In this document: positions 1 through 6,708 of the stretch, piece by piece
Layout: each line of letters begins with the position of its first letter
Numbering within the stretch: position 1 is the stretch's first letter
Source: an uncultured Bacteroidales bacterium
GTDB taxonomy: Bacteria > Bacteroidota > Bacteroidia > Bacteroidales > UBA932
DNA length: 45,015 bases
Assembly (NCBI GenBank): GCA_937899055.1
Contig: CALBPX010000128.1
Span: forward strand, 1-45,015
Direction of reading: 5' to 3'
Notes under the pieces: model-generated
The model's input: the letters and a program-made list of their open reading frames with translations, nothing else
The model's database searches: none
Told to the model about the DNA's origin: nothing
Made by a program: the position numbers and the translations under genes

Positions 1-64
1 TGCCCGCGGCATAACACCGCAGGACTTGACGGATCTTCGTCATACTGATTGGTTTATTGGGCAT
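1..64 (-). CDS. istA: IS21-family transposase IstA, N-terminal fragment (runs off window)
   Basis: Reading the minus strand from an ATG at 64 gives 21 residues, including the string SMTKIRQVLR, which matches the usual N-terminus of Bacteroidetes IstA transposases just before the helix-turn-helix. The gene continues beyond position 1. IstA is the DDE transposase of IS21 elements and works with the ATPase IstB, whose gene would follow outside the window. The position just inside the terminal repeats supports the call. Only the first few percent of the protein is visible, so its intactness is unknown. Confidence 0.75.
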   Translation of the reverse strand, partial: MPNKPISMTKIRQVLRCYAAG

Positions 65-123
65 CGCTCTGAACTTTTTTGCAAAGTTCGGCTTTCAAAC
101 CAATCTTCTTCCTTGACTTCTCC

Positions 124-207
124 GGGGGTCAGTTTCCTCCGGATGGCGGGGGTCACTTTCGCACCGGATAGAGGGGGCCAGTTTTAAACCGGATTTAGGG
201 GGTCACA
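124..207. repeat. IS21 multiple terminal repeats
   Basis: GGGGGTCA or GGGGGCCA occurs at 124, 148, 173 and 198, a period of 24-25 bp. The first three copies are followed by a CCGGAT box about 9-12 bases later. Such reiterated boxes are the IstA binding sites at IS21 ends. Confidence 0.75.
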
Positions 208-799
208 CGCGTGCGGATTTTCCACTATTTCTCATTTCTAATTGGTTGCCAAGAAAATCCATATAGTCGTTCAGACCTTCCTCTGTGAAATCATCAAAGG
301 ATATGTTGGGATTGAAATCGTGAAGATGGTTCCTTTGAGCCGCGAATTTCTCGAAAGTGGCTTTTGTCCAATTGCTAAGTTTGCCATTTTCCTCGGTAAA
401 TTCATTGTATATTTCCCAGAAGGTCTTTTGGTGAATGAGTTCTTCACTTTTTGGATCTTCCACTTTTGTCCTTGATGTATATACATCTTTCAGTTGCTCT
501 GTGGTCGGCATCAACTCCTGCAGTTCGAATTCCTTGAAAATATCCTGAATCAGAGTGTAACTTCGTGTCAATTCAGCATTTATTTCCGATGCAGAAACTT
601 TCAACTTGTTGGTGCAACCATTCTTCACTCTTTGCTTGGTTGCATCCCACTTAGCCGCATCAATACGATAGGGCATTGTAAACTCAATGCGTTGTCCAGA
701 ATAATTCACCCTCATGCGGATAGGTACATTCTCTGTAATGGCCACGCCGTTTTTCTTTCTCCCTTCAAGGGAAAAGATGATATTCCTCTTGATATTCAT
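203..799 (-). pseudogene. Tyrosine recombinase (integrase), truncated by IS21 insertion
   Basis: The 198-residue product has the N-terminal arm-binding domain (about residues 1-100, with the typical Bacteroidetes text IRMRVNYSGQRIEF) and the helical core-binding domain (about 120-190). The whole catalytic domain with the R-H-R-H-Y residues is missing. The frame runs into the IS21 end: the stop codon at 203-205 is IS sequence, and the native sequence ends near 208. A functional enzyme would be about 400 residues. The gene starts 8 bp after the AbiEii stop codon on the same strand. It was probably the integrase of the island whose attachment site is proposed at about 3265-3285. As it stands it cannot catalyse recombination. 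Confidence 0.85.
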
Positions 800-807
800 A
801 CGCTATG

Positions 808-1782
808 CTATTTTATGGTTGAAAGAATGGTAATAAGACTATCTTCGATTTCCTCAGCCGAAGGTATCTCTTGATAGGCCAAGTCTGGCAATTCTCGCAA
901 ATATAGGGATTTCAGATTGTTCCACACTTCATGAAAATCTGACAGCAAAGGAGAGTCAGCCATCGTCTTGCCTTGCCATCCATCGGGCTTTTCAAATTCC
1001 AGCTGATCGTGGTCGAACAATGCTTTCAAGTCTGCTTTGAAATCTTCACTTTGTAAATAGGTGTGAGTCTCAGTGTCATGCAGAAGGAAATAGAGATCAT
1101 AGAAGTGGCGAATCTTAGAAGACAGCTCTGGCATAGGATTGTTAGCAAGTGAACAACGGAGCAATGACACCAGTTTCTCTGTCAACGTGCGTCTTTTATC
1201 GAGGACAATGACTTGGAATGGTTGCATTTCAAATTGCTCAATCAGACTTTCATTGCCACTTTGGCTGATGAAGTCTGTCAGGAAACTGCTCAATGTGCAT
1301 TTTTGCGATGGGTATGGATTGGCAAAAGAATTAATTTCTACCAAAAGTTGGCCTGCCTTTATTGCTCCTACCTGTTCGCTTGCGACGGCTCGTGGATATG
1401 CATAAAAAGCCTTGTGGTAGTGGGAGCCTTTACTGGTTACTCCTGGAATAACAATTTCTTCCAAGCCAGCAGTCATTTTCTTTGCAGTACGGCGTATAAG
1501 GTTCTTTAGCTGATTATCGCTCAATGTCCATGCTTCGGCAATGGCAACATCGATATCTTCTGAGAAGCGTGCCCCGATGCCGTATGCCTTCGAAAGACTG
1601 GTGCCACCCTTGAACACAGCCTTACCATCTTTGTCACCTTCTGCCATCAACTTCAGGGAACGGCAAATCCAGTAATCCTTCTCGATGAAGATGCTTTTGA
1701 TGCCGAGTCCACCATCATTCTTCGGGCGTGATGCCGCGTTGATGGCATCAGCAAACAATTGTTTGTTCTCGTGTAATCTCAT
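808..1782 (-). CDS. abiEii: AbiEii/AbiGii-type nucleotidyltransferase toxin
   Basis: This 324-residue protein has the nucleotidyltransferase signature of the AbiEii toxin family: FKGGTSLSKAYG near residues 58-69, followed by the acidic metal-binding pair in FSEDIDVA (about 73-80). Family members are the toxins of type IV toxin-antitoxin and phage abortive-infection systems; characterised relatives transfer nucleotides to tRNA acceptor ends. Its start overlaps the end of the upstream antitoxin gene by 4 bp, the usual arrangement for translational coupling. The length is normal and both key motifs are intact, so it should be active. Its substrate in this organism is not shown by the sequence. 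Confidence 0.9.
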   Translation of the reverse strand: MRLHENKQLFADAINAASRPKNDGGLGIKSIFIEKDYWICRSLKLMAEGDKDGKAVFKGGTSLSKAYGIGARFSEDIDVAIAEAWTLSDNQLKNLIRRTAKKMTAGLEEIVIPGVTSKGSHYHKAFYAYPRAVASEQVGAIKAGQLLVEINSFANPYPSQKCTLSSFLTDFISQSGNESLIEQFEMQPFQVIVLDKRRTLTEKLVSLLRCSLANNPMPELSSKIRHFYDLYFLLHDTETHTYLQSEDFKADLKALFDHDQLEFEKPDGWQGKTMADSPLLSDFHEVWNNLKSLYLRELPDLAYQEIPSAEEIEDSLITILSTIK

Positions 1783-2498
1783 AAGATATTCCAGTTTTTC
1801 TTGTTAGGTAATGCCTGCTCAGAAATGGGCAGCTTATAATTTGTAGTGCCATTAAGACTATTCTTCAGAGATTCTGTATCAAGGTTGTTCTGTTCCATGA
1901 TAGCCCCCAGAAGTGCTCTGACGTATGACGTGTAGTTCTCTGCCAGTTCCACCAACCTTTTTTGTTCCGCTTTGGAAAGAGCACAGATGATATTGCCCAG
2001 TTGGATCACTATACTATCAGGACTACTTGCTGGTATTTCCTTGATAAATTTCAAAGCATCAAGAATCCTCAGAAGAGGAATGTTTTCTTCTGTAATAGGG
2101 TTGCGCTGCTGCAAGAAAGAGATCACATAATCCCCTCTGGTCAGAGGATTGCGATAGCGATTCGTACCTATCAAAATCGAAGATGTGATTTGTGTAGTCA
2201 GTCCCATTGATGCGAACGCACTGTTTCCTGTGATATAACCGACCAACTTTCCATTCTTTTCCAAGAAATCCTTCGTGATTTCTTCTGGAACAGGCTTCAA
2301 AGTTCCAAAGATCGTCTTTCGTGGCTTGTAGTACTTCCCCTTGGATAGCCTTTGCAGTGTACCTTGATCGGTCAGTCTGTTGAGTGCCTTGACCAATGCT
2401 CCTTGATATTGCATGGGCACGTTGAAGTCGCCAATGGTGAGAATAATACCATCGGGAGTGTCAGCTATCTTTTTCTTTACTTCATTACCAATTACCAT
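1779..2498 (-). CDS. abiEi: AbiEi-type antitoxin (DUF6088-like) of the AbiE system
   Basis: The protein (239 residues from the chosen start) has an N-terminal winged-helix region with a run like LVKALNRLTDQGTLQRLSKG and a C-terminal domain of the kind found in DUF6088/AbiEi antitoxins. Such proteins neutralise the paired AbiEii toxin and usually repress their own operon. I chose the ATG at 2498 rather than 2558 because a TAnnTTTG promoter element at 2519-2526 lies inside the longer frame, and homologous proteins begin near this methionine. The 4-bp overlap with abiEii supports one operon. An IS200 relic ends just upstream of the promoter. Confidence 0.85.
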   Translation of the reverse strand: MVIGNEVKKKIADTPDGIILTIGDFNVPMQYQGALVKALNRLTDQGTLQRLSKGKYYKPRKTIFGTLKPVPEEITKDFLEKNGKLVGYITGNSAFASMGLTTQITSSILIGTNRYRNPLTRGDYVISFLQQRNPITEENIPLLRILDALKFIKEIPASSPDSIVIQLGNIICALSKAEQKRLVELAENYTSYVRALLGAIMEQNNLDTESLKNSLNGTTNYKLPISEQALPNKKNWNIL

Positions 2499-2518
2499 AT
2501 TTATAACTTTTGATGGTG

Positions 2519-2552
2519 CAAAGTTACATAAAAGTCTTGTTATTGGCGCAAA
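2519..2552 (-). promoter_or_regulatory. Bacteroidetes-type promoter of the abiE operon
   Basis: On the minus strand TAACTTTG (2526-2519) matches TAnnTTTG, and TTTG (2552-2549) lies 22 bp upstream, slightly wider than the usual 19-20. Transcription would start about 15 bp before the ATG at 2498. Confidence 0.55.
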
Positions 2553-2570
2553 AAACAAGACTAAATAACT

Positions 2571-2960
2571 GATGGACTAAAGTCCATAGGTTCATCTTTT
2601 TTTGAAAATGAAATTTTCTTTTATCCCCCTTCTAGAACCCACGAGTCACCATCTTCTTTACAAGAAGACTCACGCTCGTTTGAGGAGGATATTCCATATG
2701 CATATGAATATGATCTTTACTTACTACCACATTCAATATGCGCACATTCTCGCTGTTGCAGATTTGGATCAACAAATCGCGACAACGCTTTTGCAAATCG
2801 CCCGTTAATACAGGATAACGATATTTCGTTGCCCATACTATATGACACGTCAAACCGCTTACCGTATGACCGTTATGTCGATAGTTTGCCATACGACAAA
2901 GGTAATAACTTTATAGAAACTGAAGTAGACGCAATAAATTGCGTGGGTTTAACCCCTGTA
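2571..2960 (-). mobile_element. IS200/IS605-type element relic with both end hairpins
   Basis: A truncated TnpA gene is bracketed by two subterminal hairpins. One is ATGGACT-aa-AGTCCAT at about 2572-2587, downstream of the gene. The other side has ACGCAAT-aa-ATTGCGT at 2929-2944 followed by GGGTT-t-AACCC at 2945-2955. Hairpins at both ends and a single Y1 transposase gene are the hallmarks of this family. Only about 45 bp separate the truncated gene from the right hairpin, so the middle or 3' part of tnpA has been deleted. Exact ends are uncertain. Confidence 0.6.
2632..2892 (-). pseudogene. tnpA: IS200/IS605 TnpA transposase, C-terminally truncated
   Basis: The 86 residues match the start of Y1 transposases: HTVSGLTCHIVWATKYR, then a HUH-type motif in KDHIHMHMEYPP. 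Complete TnpA proteins have about 130-155 residues and carry the catalytic tyrosine in the C-terminal third. Here the frame ends soon after LLVKKMV, so the tyrosine is lost and the protein should be inactive. The frame runs toward the abiE promoter on the same strand. Confidence 0.85.
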
Positions 2961-3113
2961 TTGAACTAAATCTAATCGGATTGGCAATAATTTAACATTT
3001 GAAGTACCATTTTGTGTATTTTTGTCCCAAAATTATAATATATTTGGGCCAGAATCAGAGGCCAACGACTTCTTCTTATTGTAATGAATACCTTTATAAC
3101 CAGCAAATCTGAG

Positions 3114-3156
3114 TTTGGGTGTAAATTCAAAATCTACACCCAATTTTACACCCAAA
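3114..3156. repeat. Inverted repeat TTTGGGTGTAAA with a third half-site
   Basis: TTTGGGTGTAAA at 3114-3125 and its exact reverse complement at 3145-3156 form a perfect 12-bp inverted repeat. Between them TACACCCAA (3135-3143) is a third copy. It lies about 110 bp inside the proposed tRNA attachment site and no gene overlaps it convincingly. I infer integrase arm-type or excisionase binding sites. Confidence 0.5.
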
Positions 3157-3264
3157 AATAGCGATACGGAAAGATATTTTGTGATATCCTGATTTTTGAC
3201 GAATTTTACAAATAGCTGATATACAGATATTTGCGTGTTTTGTGATATTCTAAGAAACCATAAG

Positions 3265-3285
3265 TTTGAGAGCCTATCTCTCCGC
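3265..3285 (+). other. Candidate attachment site: tRNA-Ser 3' end
   Basis: The sequence from the T-loop-like TTTGAGA through GCCTA and TCTCTCCG has the order and spacing of a tRNA T-loop, T-stem 3' strand, acceptor strand and discriminator. TCTCTCCGC is identical to the 3' end of the intact tRNA-Ser at 41240-41324. Upstream of the T-loop the match stops (no 5' T-stem strand), as expected where an element has integrated into a tRNA 3' end. A terminator follows directly. The intact tRNA copy would lie to the left of the window. Confidence 0.5.
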
Positions 3286-3291
3286 ATCGCA

Positions 3292-3329
3292 AAAATCCCC
3301 TGCAAGCGTAATTGCCGGGGATTTATTTT
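3292..3329 (+). terminator. Rho-independent terminator, probably of the disrupted tRNA-Ser locus
   Basis: AAATCCCC (3293-3300) pairs with GGGGATTT (3317-3324); inside, GCAA pairs with TTGC. A T-rich tail follows on the plus strand. It sits 8 bp after the tRNA 3'-end fragment. Confidence 0.7.
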
Positions 3330-3387
3330 GCCGGCCGGGTTCAGGTGATAGGTTATTGGGGACTGGGGTAAATGCTTGTCGGCCGTC

Positions 3388-3855
3388 CTATTCCGGATAG
3401 TATTTGATGGTGCGGCGTTCAAGGTAAACATTCTTGGAAATCTCAGGGTCTCCGTCTCCGCCGTCGTCGCGAGTCTCTTCATCCCAGGTCACGCGCCTTT
3501 CTGTCCAGTTGCCGTTTTGGTCATAGACATACTTGCAGCCGTTAAGTCCGTCAAGCGTTACTCTGCCATACTCGTCAAAGGCCATTTCCAACGTATTGTC
3601 TTCCAGCCAAGGGTCTCCCTGCTCTTCAGTGGAGGTGGTTGACAGCAGGGCTTCGGACAGGAGGATTTCCTGAACGGGGCCTACGACTCCGAAGGTAAGG
3701 GCGTCTATAGGATTGTACTTGGAATTTTCAGAAGAAGTGGGTTCAGGTGAAGCATTTTCAGTCTTGGCAGATTGGTCAGTCTGAGCGTTCTGACCTGATT
3801 TGCAGGATACGGAAGCCACAATGGCAACCATAACAAGAATTCTGATGATTTTCAT
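3388..3855 (-). CDS. Putative lipoprotein with YD-type C-terminal text
   Basis: The protein (155 residues) starts MKIIRILVMVAIVASVSC, a signal peptide ending in a lipobox with Cys18. I chose this start over 3927 for that reason and because a promoter element lies upstream at 3880-3887. A low-complexity Ser/Thr/Glu/Asn linker follows (about residues 19-45). The C-terminal part contains MAFDEYGRVTLDG and KYVYDQNGNWTERRV, text resembling the YD/Rhs-like strands of small Bacteroidetes lipoproteins. No catalytic motif is visible. It probably sits in the outer membrane or periplasm; function unknown. It is divergent from cstA. Confidence 0.7.
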   Translation of the reverse strand: MKIIRILVMVAIVASVSCKSGQNAQTDQSAKTENASPEPTSSENSKYNPIDALTFGVVGPVQEILLSEALLSTTSTEEQGDPWLEDNTLEMAFDEYGRVTLDGLNGCKYVYDQNGNWTERRVTWDEETRDDGGDGDPEISKNVYLERRTIKYYPE

Positions 3856-3879
3856 AATTTGATAGTTCGTCTTTAAGAG

Positions 3880-3887
3880 CAAAGCTA
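3880..3887 (-). promoter_or_regulatory. -7 promoter element of the lipoprotein gene
   Basis: TAGCTTTG on the minus strand matches TAnnTTTG, 25 bp before the ATG at 3855. The -33 box is not clear. Confidence 0.45.
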
Positions 3888-3941
3888 ACAAAAGGGACTT
3901 GAATTGCAACCGGCTGGATGACAACATAAGTCAATTATTTG

Positions 3942-3949
3942 TATTTTTG
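3942..3949 (+). promoter_or_regulatory. -7 promoter element of cstA
   Basis: TATTTTTG matches TAnnTTTG and lies 26 bp before the ATG at 3975. I see no convincing -33 box. Confidence 0.4.
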
Positions 3950-3974
3950 AATCTGGAATCAAGAATATTACCAT

Positions 3975-5453
3975 ATGACTACATTTCTGATTTGCCTGGC
4001 GGCTCTTATAATAGCCTATTTTACTTACGGCAGGTTTCTGGAAAAGGTTCTTGGAATCAAGCACGACAAGGAAGTTCCATCCAAGACAATGTATGACGGC
4101 GTGGACTACATTCCGATGCCCCGTTGGAAGACTTTTCTGATTCAGCTTTTAAACATTGCCGGCCTTGGGCCCATATTCGGAGCCGTTCTGGGCGCAACAT
4201 ACGGCCCGGTAGCTTTTCTGTGGATAACTCTGGGCGGCATATTCATGGGTGCCATGCACGACTTCATAGCCGGTGTCATGAGCCTTAACAATAACGGCAT
4301 GAGCCTTCCTGAAATCATAGGCAAATATCTGGGTATGACCACCAAACAAGTCATGAGACTGTTTGCCGTAGTAATGATGATTCTGGTGGGAGCGGTATTT
4401 ATGCTTGGGCCGGCCGGAATACTTGCCGACATGACCGGCTGGAGCAAGAACATCTGGCTCTACATAGTGTTTGCATATTACATTCTGGCAACGATGCTTC
4501 CTATAGACAAGATTATCGGGAACGTTTATCCTATATTCGGCTTTGCACTGATATTCATGGCTTTGGGTATCCTCTACGTCCTGTTCTCCGGAGGGTTGAC
4601 CATCCCTGACCTGACATCTTTTGCAAACTTCAAGACAGAAGCGGCCAAGTTCCCCATCATACCTACAATGTTTATCACGATAGCCTGCGGAGCCATTTCC
4701 GGATTTCACGCAACCCAATCGCCGATGATGGCACGGTGCCTAAAGGACCGTAAGGAAAGCCGCAGCGTATTTTACGGAGCAATGATATCGGAGAGCATAA
4801 TTGCCTTGATATGGGCAGCTGCAGCAATGGCATTCTTCAAGGGCTACAACGGTATTCAGGACAGTCTTGCAGGGCTGAACGCTGCTCTTGCAGACCATGG
4901 CAACGATGCCGCCTGGGCCGTCAATAACATCACCAATTCAACACTCGGAAAATTTGGTGCAATACTGGCATTGCTGGGCGTGGTGGCCGCCCCCATTACT
5001 TCGGGAGATACAGCTTTCAGAAGCTCAAGGCTCATAATTGCAGACTTCTTGAAGCTGGAGCAGAAGAGCATTCTCAAAAGGCTTTACATCTGCATTCCGA
5101 TGTTTGCAATAGGCTATGCCATTACCCTTATGAACTACGATATTCTCTGGAGATATTTTGCATGGGCAAACCAGACCCTGGCGGTATTTACTCTTTGGGC
5201 CATAACGGTTTACCTGTATCTTAGAGGAAACAGACTGATGGGAGGAAAGCCGTACTTCATGATATCGTTGATACCGGCCCTTTTCATGACTTTCATAGTC
5301 ACCGATTTCCTTTTCACTTCCGGCCAGATGATGGGGCTCAGCCAAAACCTTGGTGCAATACTTGCAGGCTGCGTAACCATTGTAATAGCTATTGCTGTGT
5401 TCCTGCATATCAAGGGGGTTATCAAAAAGGATGCTGCAGGAGGGCTCATATAG
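3975..5453 (+). CDS. cstA: CstA-family carbon starvation protein (peptide/pyruvate transporter)
   Basis: This 492-residue inner-membrane protein has more than ten hydrophobic segments and the CstA-family text: KTMYDGVDYIPMPRW (about 38-52), GLGPIFGAVLGATYGPVAFLW and MHDFIAGVMSLNNNGMSLPE, then SGFHATQSPMMARC. Family members take up peptides or pyruvate under carbon limitation. At 492 residues it matches the short form usual in Bacteroidetes rather than the roughly 700-residue enterobacterial form. The gene downstream follows at 108 bp. The stop codon lies in a 16-bp sequence repeated just downstream. Substrate is inferred from the family only. Confidence 0.9.
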   Translation: MTTFLICLAALIIAYFTYGRFLEKVLGIKHDKEVPSKTMYDGVDYIPMPRWKTFLIQLLNIAGLGPIFGAVLGATYGPVAFLWITLGGIFMGAMHDFIAGVMSLNNNGMSLPEIIGKYLGMTTKQVMRLFAVVMMILVGAVFMLGPAGILADMTGWSKNIWLYIVFAYYILATMLPIDKIIGNVYPIFGFALIFMALGILYVLFSGGLTIPDLTSFANFKTEAAKFPIIPTMFITIACGAISGFHATQSPMMARCLKDRKESRSVFYGAMISESIIALIWAAAAMAFFKGYNGIQDSLAGLNAALADHGNDAAWAVNNITNSTLGKFGAILALLGVVAAPITSGDTAFRSSRLIIADFLKLEQKSILKRLYICIPMFAIGYAITLMNYDILWRYFAWANQTLAVFTLWAITVYLYLRGNRLMGGKPYFMISLIPALFMTFIVTDFLFTSGQMMGLSQNLGAILAGCVTIVIAIAVFLHIKGVIKKDAAGGLI

Positions 5454-5553
5454 GAAACAAAACAGAAGGGTACTTATAGGCAGATATAATTGGGAGGAGG
5501 CCTTGGCAGGCATAATTGGAGGGAAGTTTCAGGTGAACTCATATAGGAAACAA
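5445..5553. repeat. Duplicated cstA 3' end and nested short repeats
   Basis: CTCATATAGGAAACAA occurs at 5445-5460, spanning the cstA stop codon, and again at 5538-5553. Between them GGCAGnnATAATTGG occurs at 5479 and 5505. No gene is seen in this spacer. Confidence 0.7.
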
Positions 5554-5561
5554 TTGACAGG

Positions 5562-6638
5562 ATGCTGATTTCTCTGTTCATTATACTGGCGGTGATTGCG
5601 CTGTTCTTTACTGACTATGTGAGTATTGGACGGGTTCCGCACGGTCAGACTCTGGAAAAATGCAAGGCCAGTCCGAACTATCGAGGAAAAGGCTTTGTAA
5701 ATCTGGAGCCTGCCAGGATATTCACCGATTCGGGTAAGAAGCAGAGCATGCTCTCCATTCTGTGGAACTTCATATTCGGGAGCAAAAAAGGACTCAAGCC
5801 GGTCCGGCCTCTTAAGGCGGAGCCTCTTGACAGAGATGCCTTAGAAAGGGCCGTCAGAGAAAAGCAGGACAAGGCAGTATGGCTGGGCCATTCGTCTTAC
5901 CTTCTGATTGTTAACGGCAAGACCATACTCGTGGATCCGGTTCTTTTCCGCGGATCTCCTGTATCTTTCATAAACCGGCCGTTCAAAGGAACGTCTATAT
6001 ACAGGCCTGATGATTTTCCGGCAATTGACTATCTGGTTTATACTCACGACCACTATGACCATCTTGACTACAAAGCCGCAAGAAAGCTCAAGCATAAGGT
6101 GGGCAAGGTGATTGCTCCTCTGGGGGTGGGTTCTCATCTTGAATACTGGGGATATCCGTCTTCCGAGATTGAGGAACTTGACTGGTGGAACGAGTTTGCT
6201 CAAAACGGAGATTCATCATTGCCGGTCAGGTTCGTATGCACTCCTGCAAAACACTTTTCCGGAAGGAGTTTCCGCCGTAACAAAACGCTTTGGGCCTCCT
6301 TCATACTTCAGACAGGCCAAAAGTGCATATTCATAGGCGGCGACAGCGGTTACGGAAAGCATTTCAAGGAAATCGGAGAAAGATACCGGATAGACTGGGC
6401 CTTCATAGAGAACGGCCAGTACAGCGGACGGTGGGCCGAAATCCACACCCTGCCTGAGCAACTTGGCAAGGTTATGGAAGATCTTGATGCCAGCAATTAC
6501 ATAACCGTGCATCATTCAAAATTTGCCCTGGCTCAGCATAATTGGGACGAGCCGCTTGAAAATGAAAAACTTGCGGCTAAGGAATCGGGCAAGAATCTGA
6601 CGGTAATGCAAATCGGACGGCTTGAGGACCTCCAGTAA
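5562..6638 (+). CDS. Membrane-anchored metallo-beta-lactamase-fold hydrolase (UlaG/NAPE-PLD-like)
   Basis: The 358-residue protein begins with one hydrophobic segment (residues 1-18), then a positively charged linker, then a metallo-beta-lactamase fold. The metal-binding motif is THDHYDHLD, with His162, His164, Asp166 and His167. Further ligands are probably His in TPAKHFSG, Asp in FIGGDSGYG and His in ITVHHSKF. The text is closest to the PF12706 group, which includes L-ascorbate-6-phosphate lactonase UlaG and N-acyl-phosphatidylethanolamine phospholipase D; bacterial members are often anchored like this. The substrate is unknown; a lipid or phosphodiester is a guess from the family. It follows cstA on the same strand and converges on atpG. 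Confidence 0.85.
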   Translation: MLISLFIILAVIALFFTDYVSIGRVPHGQTLEKCKASPNYRGKGFVNLEPARIFTDSGKKQSMLSILWNFIFGSKKGLKPVRPLKAEPLDRDALERAVREKQDKAVWLGHSSYLLIVNGKTILVDPVLFRGSPVSFINRPFKGTSIYRPDDFPAIDYLVYTHDHYDHLDYKAARKLKHKVGKVIAPLGVGSHLEYWGYPSSEIEELDWWNEFAQNGDSSLPVRFVCTPAKHFSGRSFRRNKTLWASFILQTGQKCIFIGGDSGYGKHFKEIGERYRIDWAFIENGQYSGRWAEIHTLPEQLGKVMEDLDASNYITVHHSKFALAQHNWDEPLENEKLAAKESGKNLTVMQIGRLEDLQ

Positions 6639-6700
6639 GACAGGCCTACTAGAAAACTCCAGTAAGACAGGACTGCCTGAAGGCTTCCGGTAAGACGAGG
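6630..6700. repeat. Three tandem copies of the hydrolase gene's 3' end
   Basis: CTCCAGTAAGACAGG occurs at 6630-6644 (containing the TAA stop) and 6657-6671, and a diverged copy CTTCCGGTAAGACGAGG at 6684-6700. The period is about 27 bp. It occupies the whole spacer between the convergent hydrolase gene and atpG. Confidence 0.7.
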
Positions 6701-6708
6701 TGGCGTTG

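Larger units (their letters stand above)
1..207 (-). mobile_element. IS21-family insertion sequence, one end only
   Basis: The stretch carries the start of an IstA-like reading frame (64 down to 1) and, outside it, four copies of a GGGGG(T/C)CA motif, three of them followed by a CCGGAT box. Multiple short terminal repeats of this kind are typical of IS21-family ends. The outer terminus reads TGTGACCCCC on the minus strand and probably lies at position 207. The rest of the element is outside the window, so the target duplication cannot be checked. It is inserted in the integrase gene at 203-799. Confidence 0.8.

Noticed and set aside
3033..3482. 149-residue minus-strand open frame
   Set aside because: It runs through the terminator hairpin, the proposed tRNA 3' end and the inverted repeat, and overlaps the lipoprotein gene's 3' end. 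Composition is not protein-like; treated as chance.
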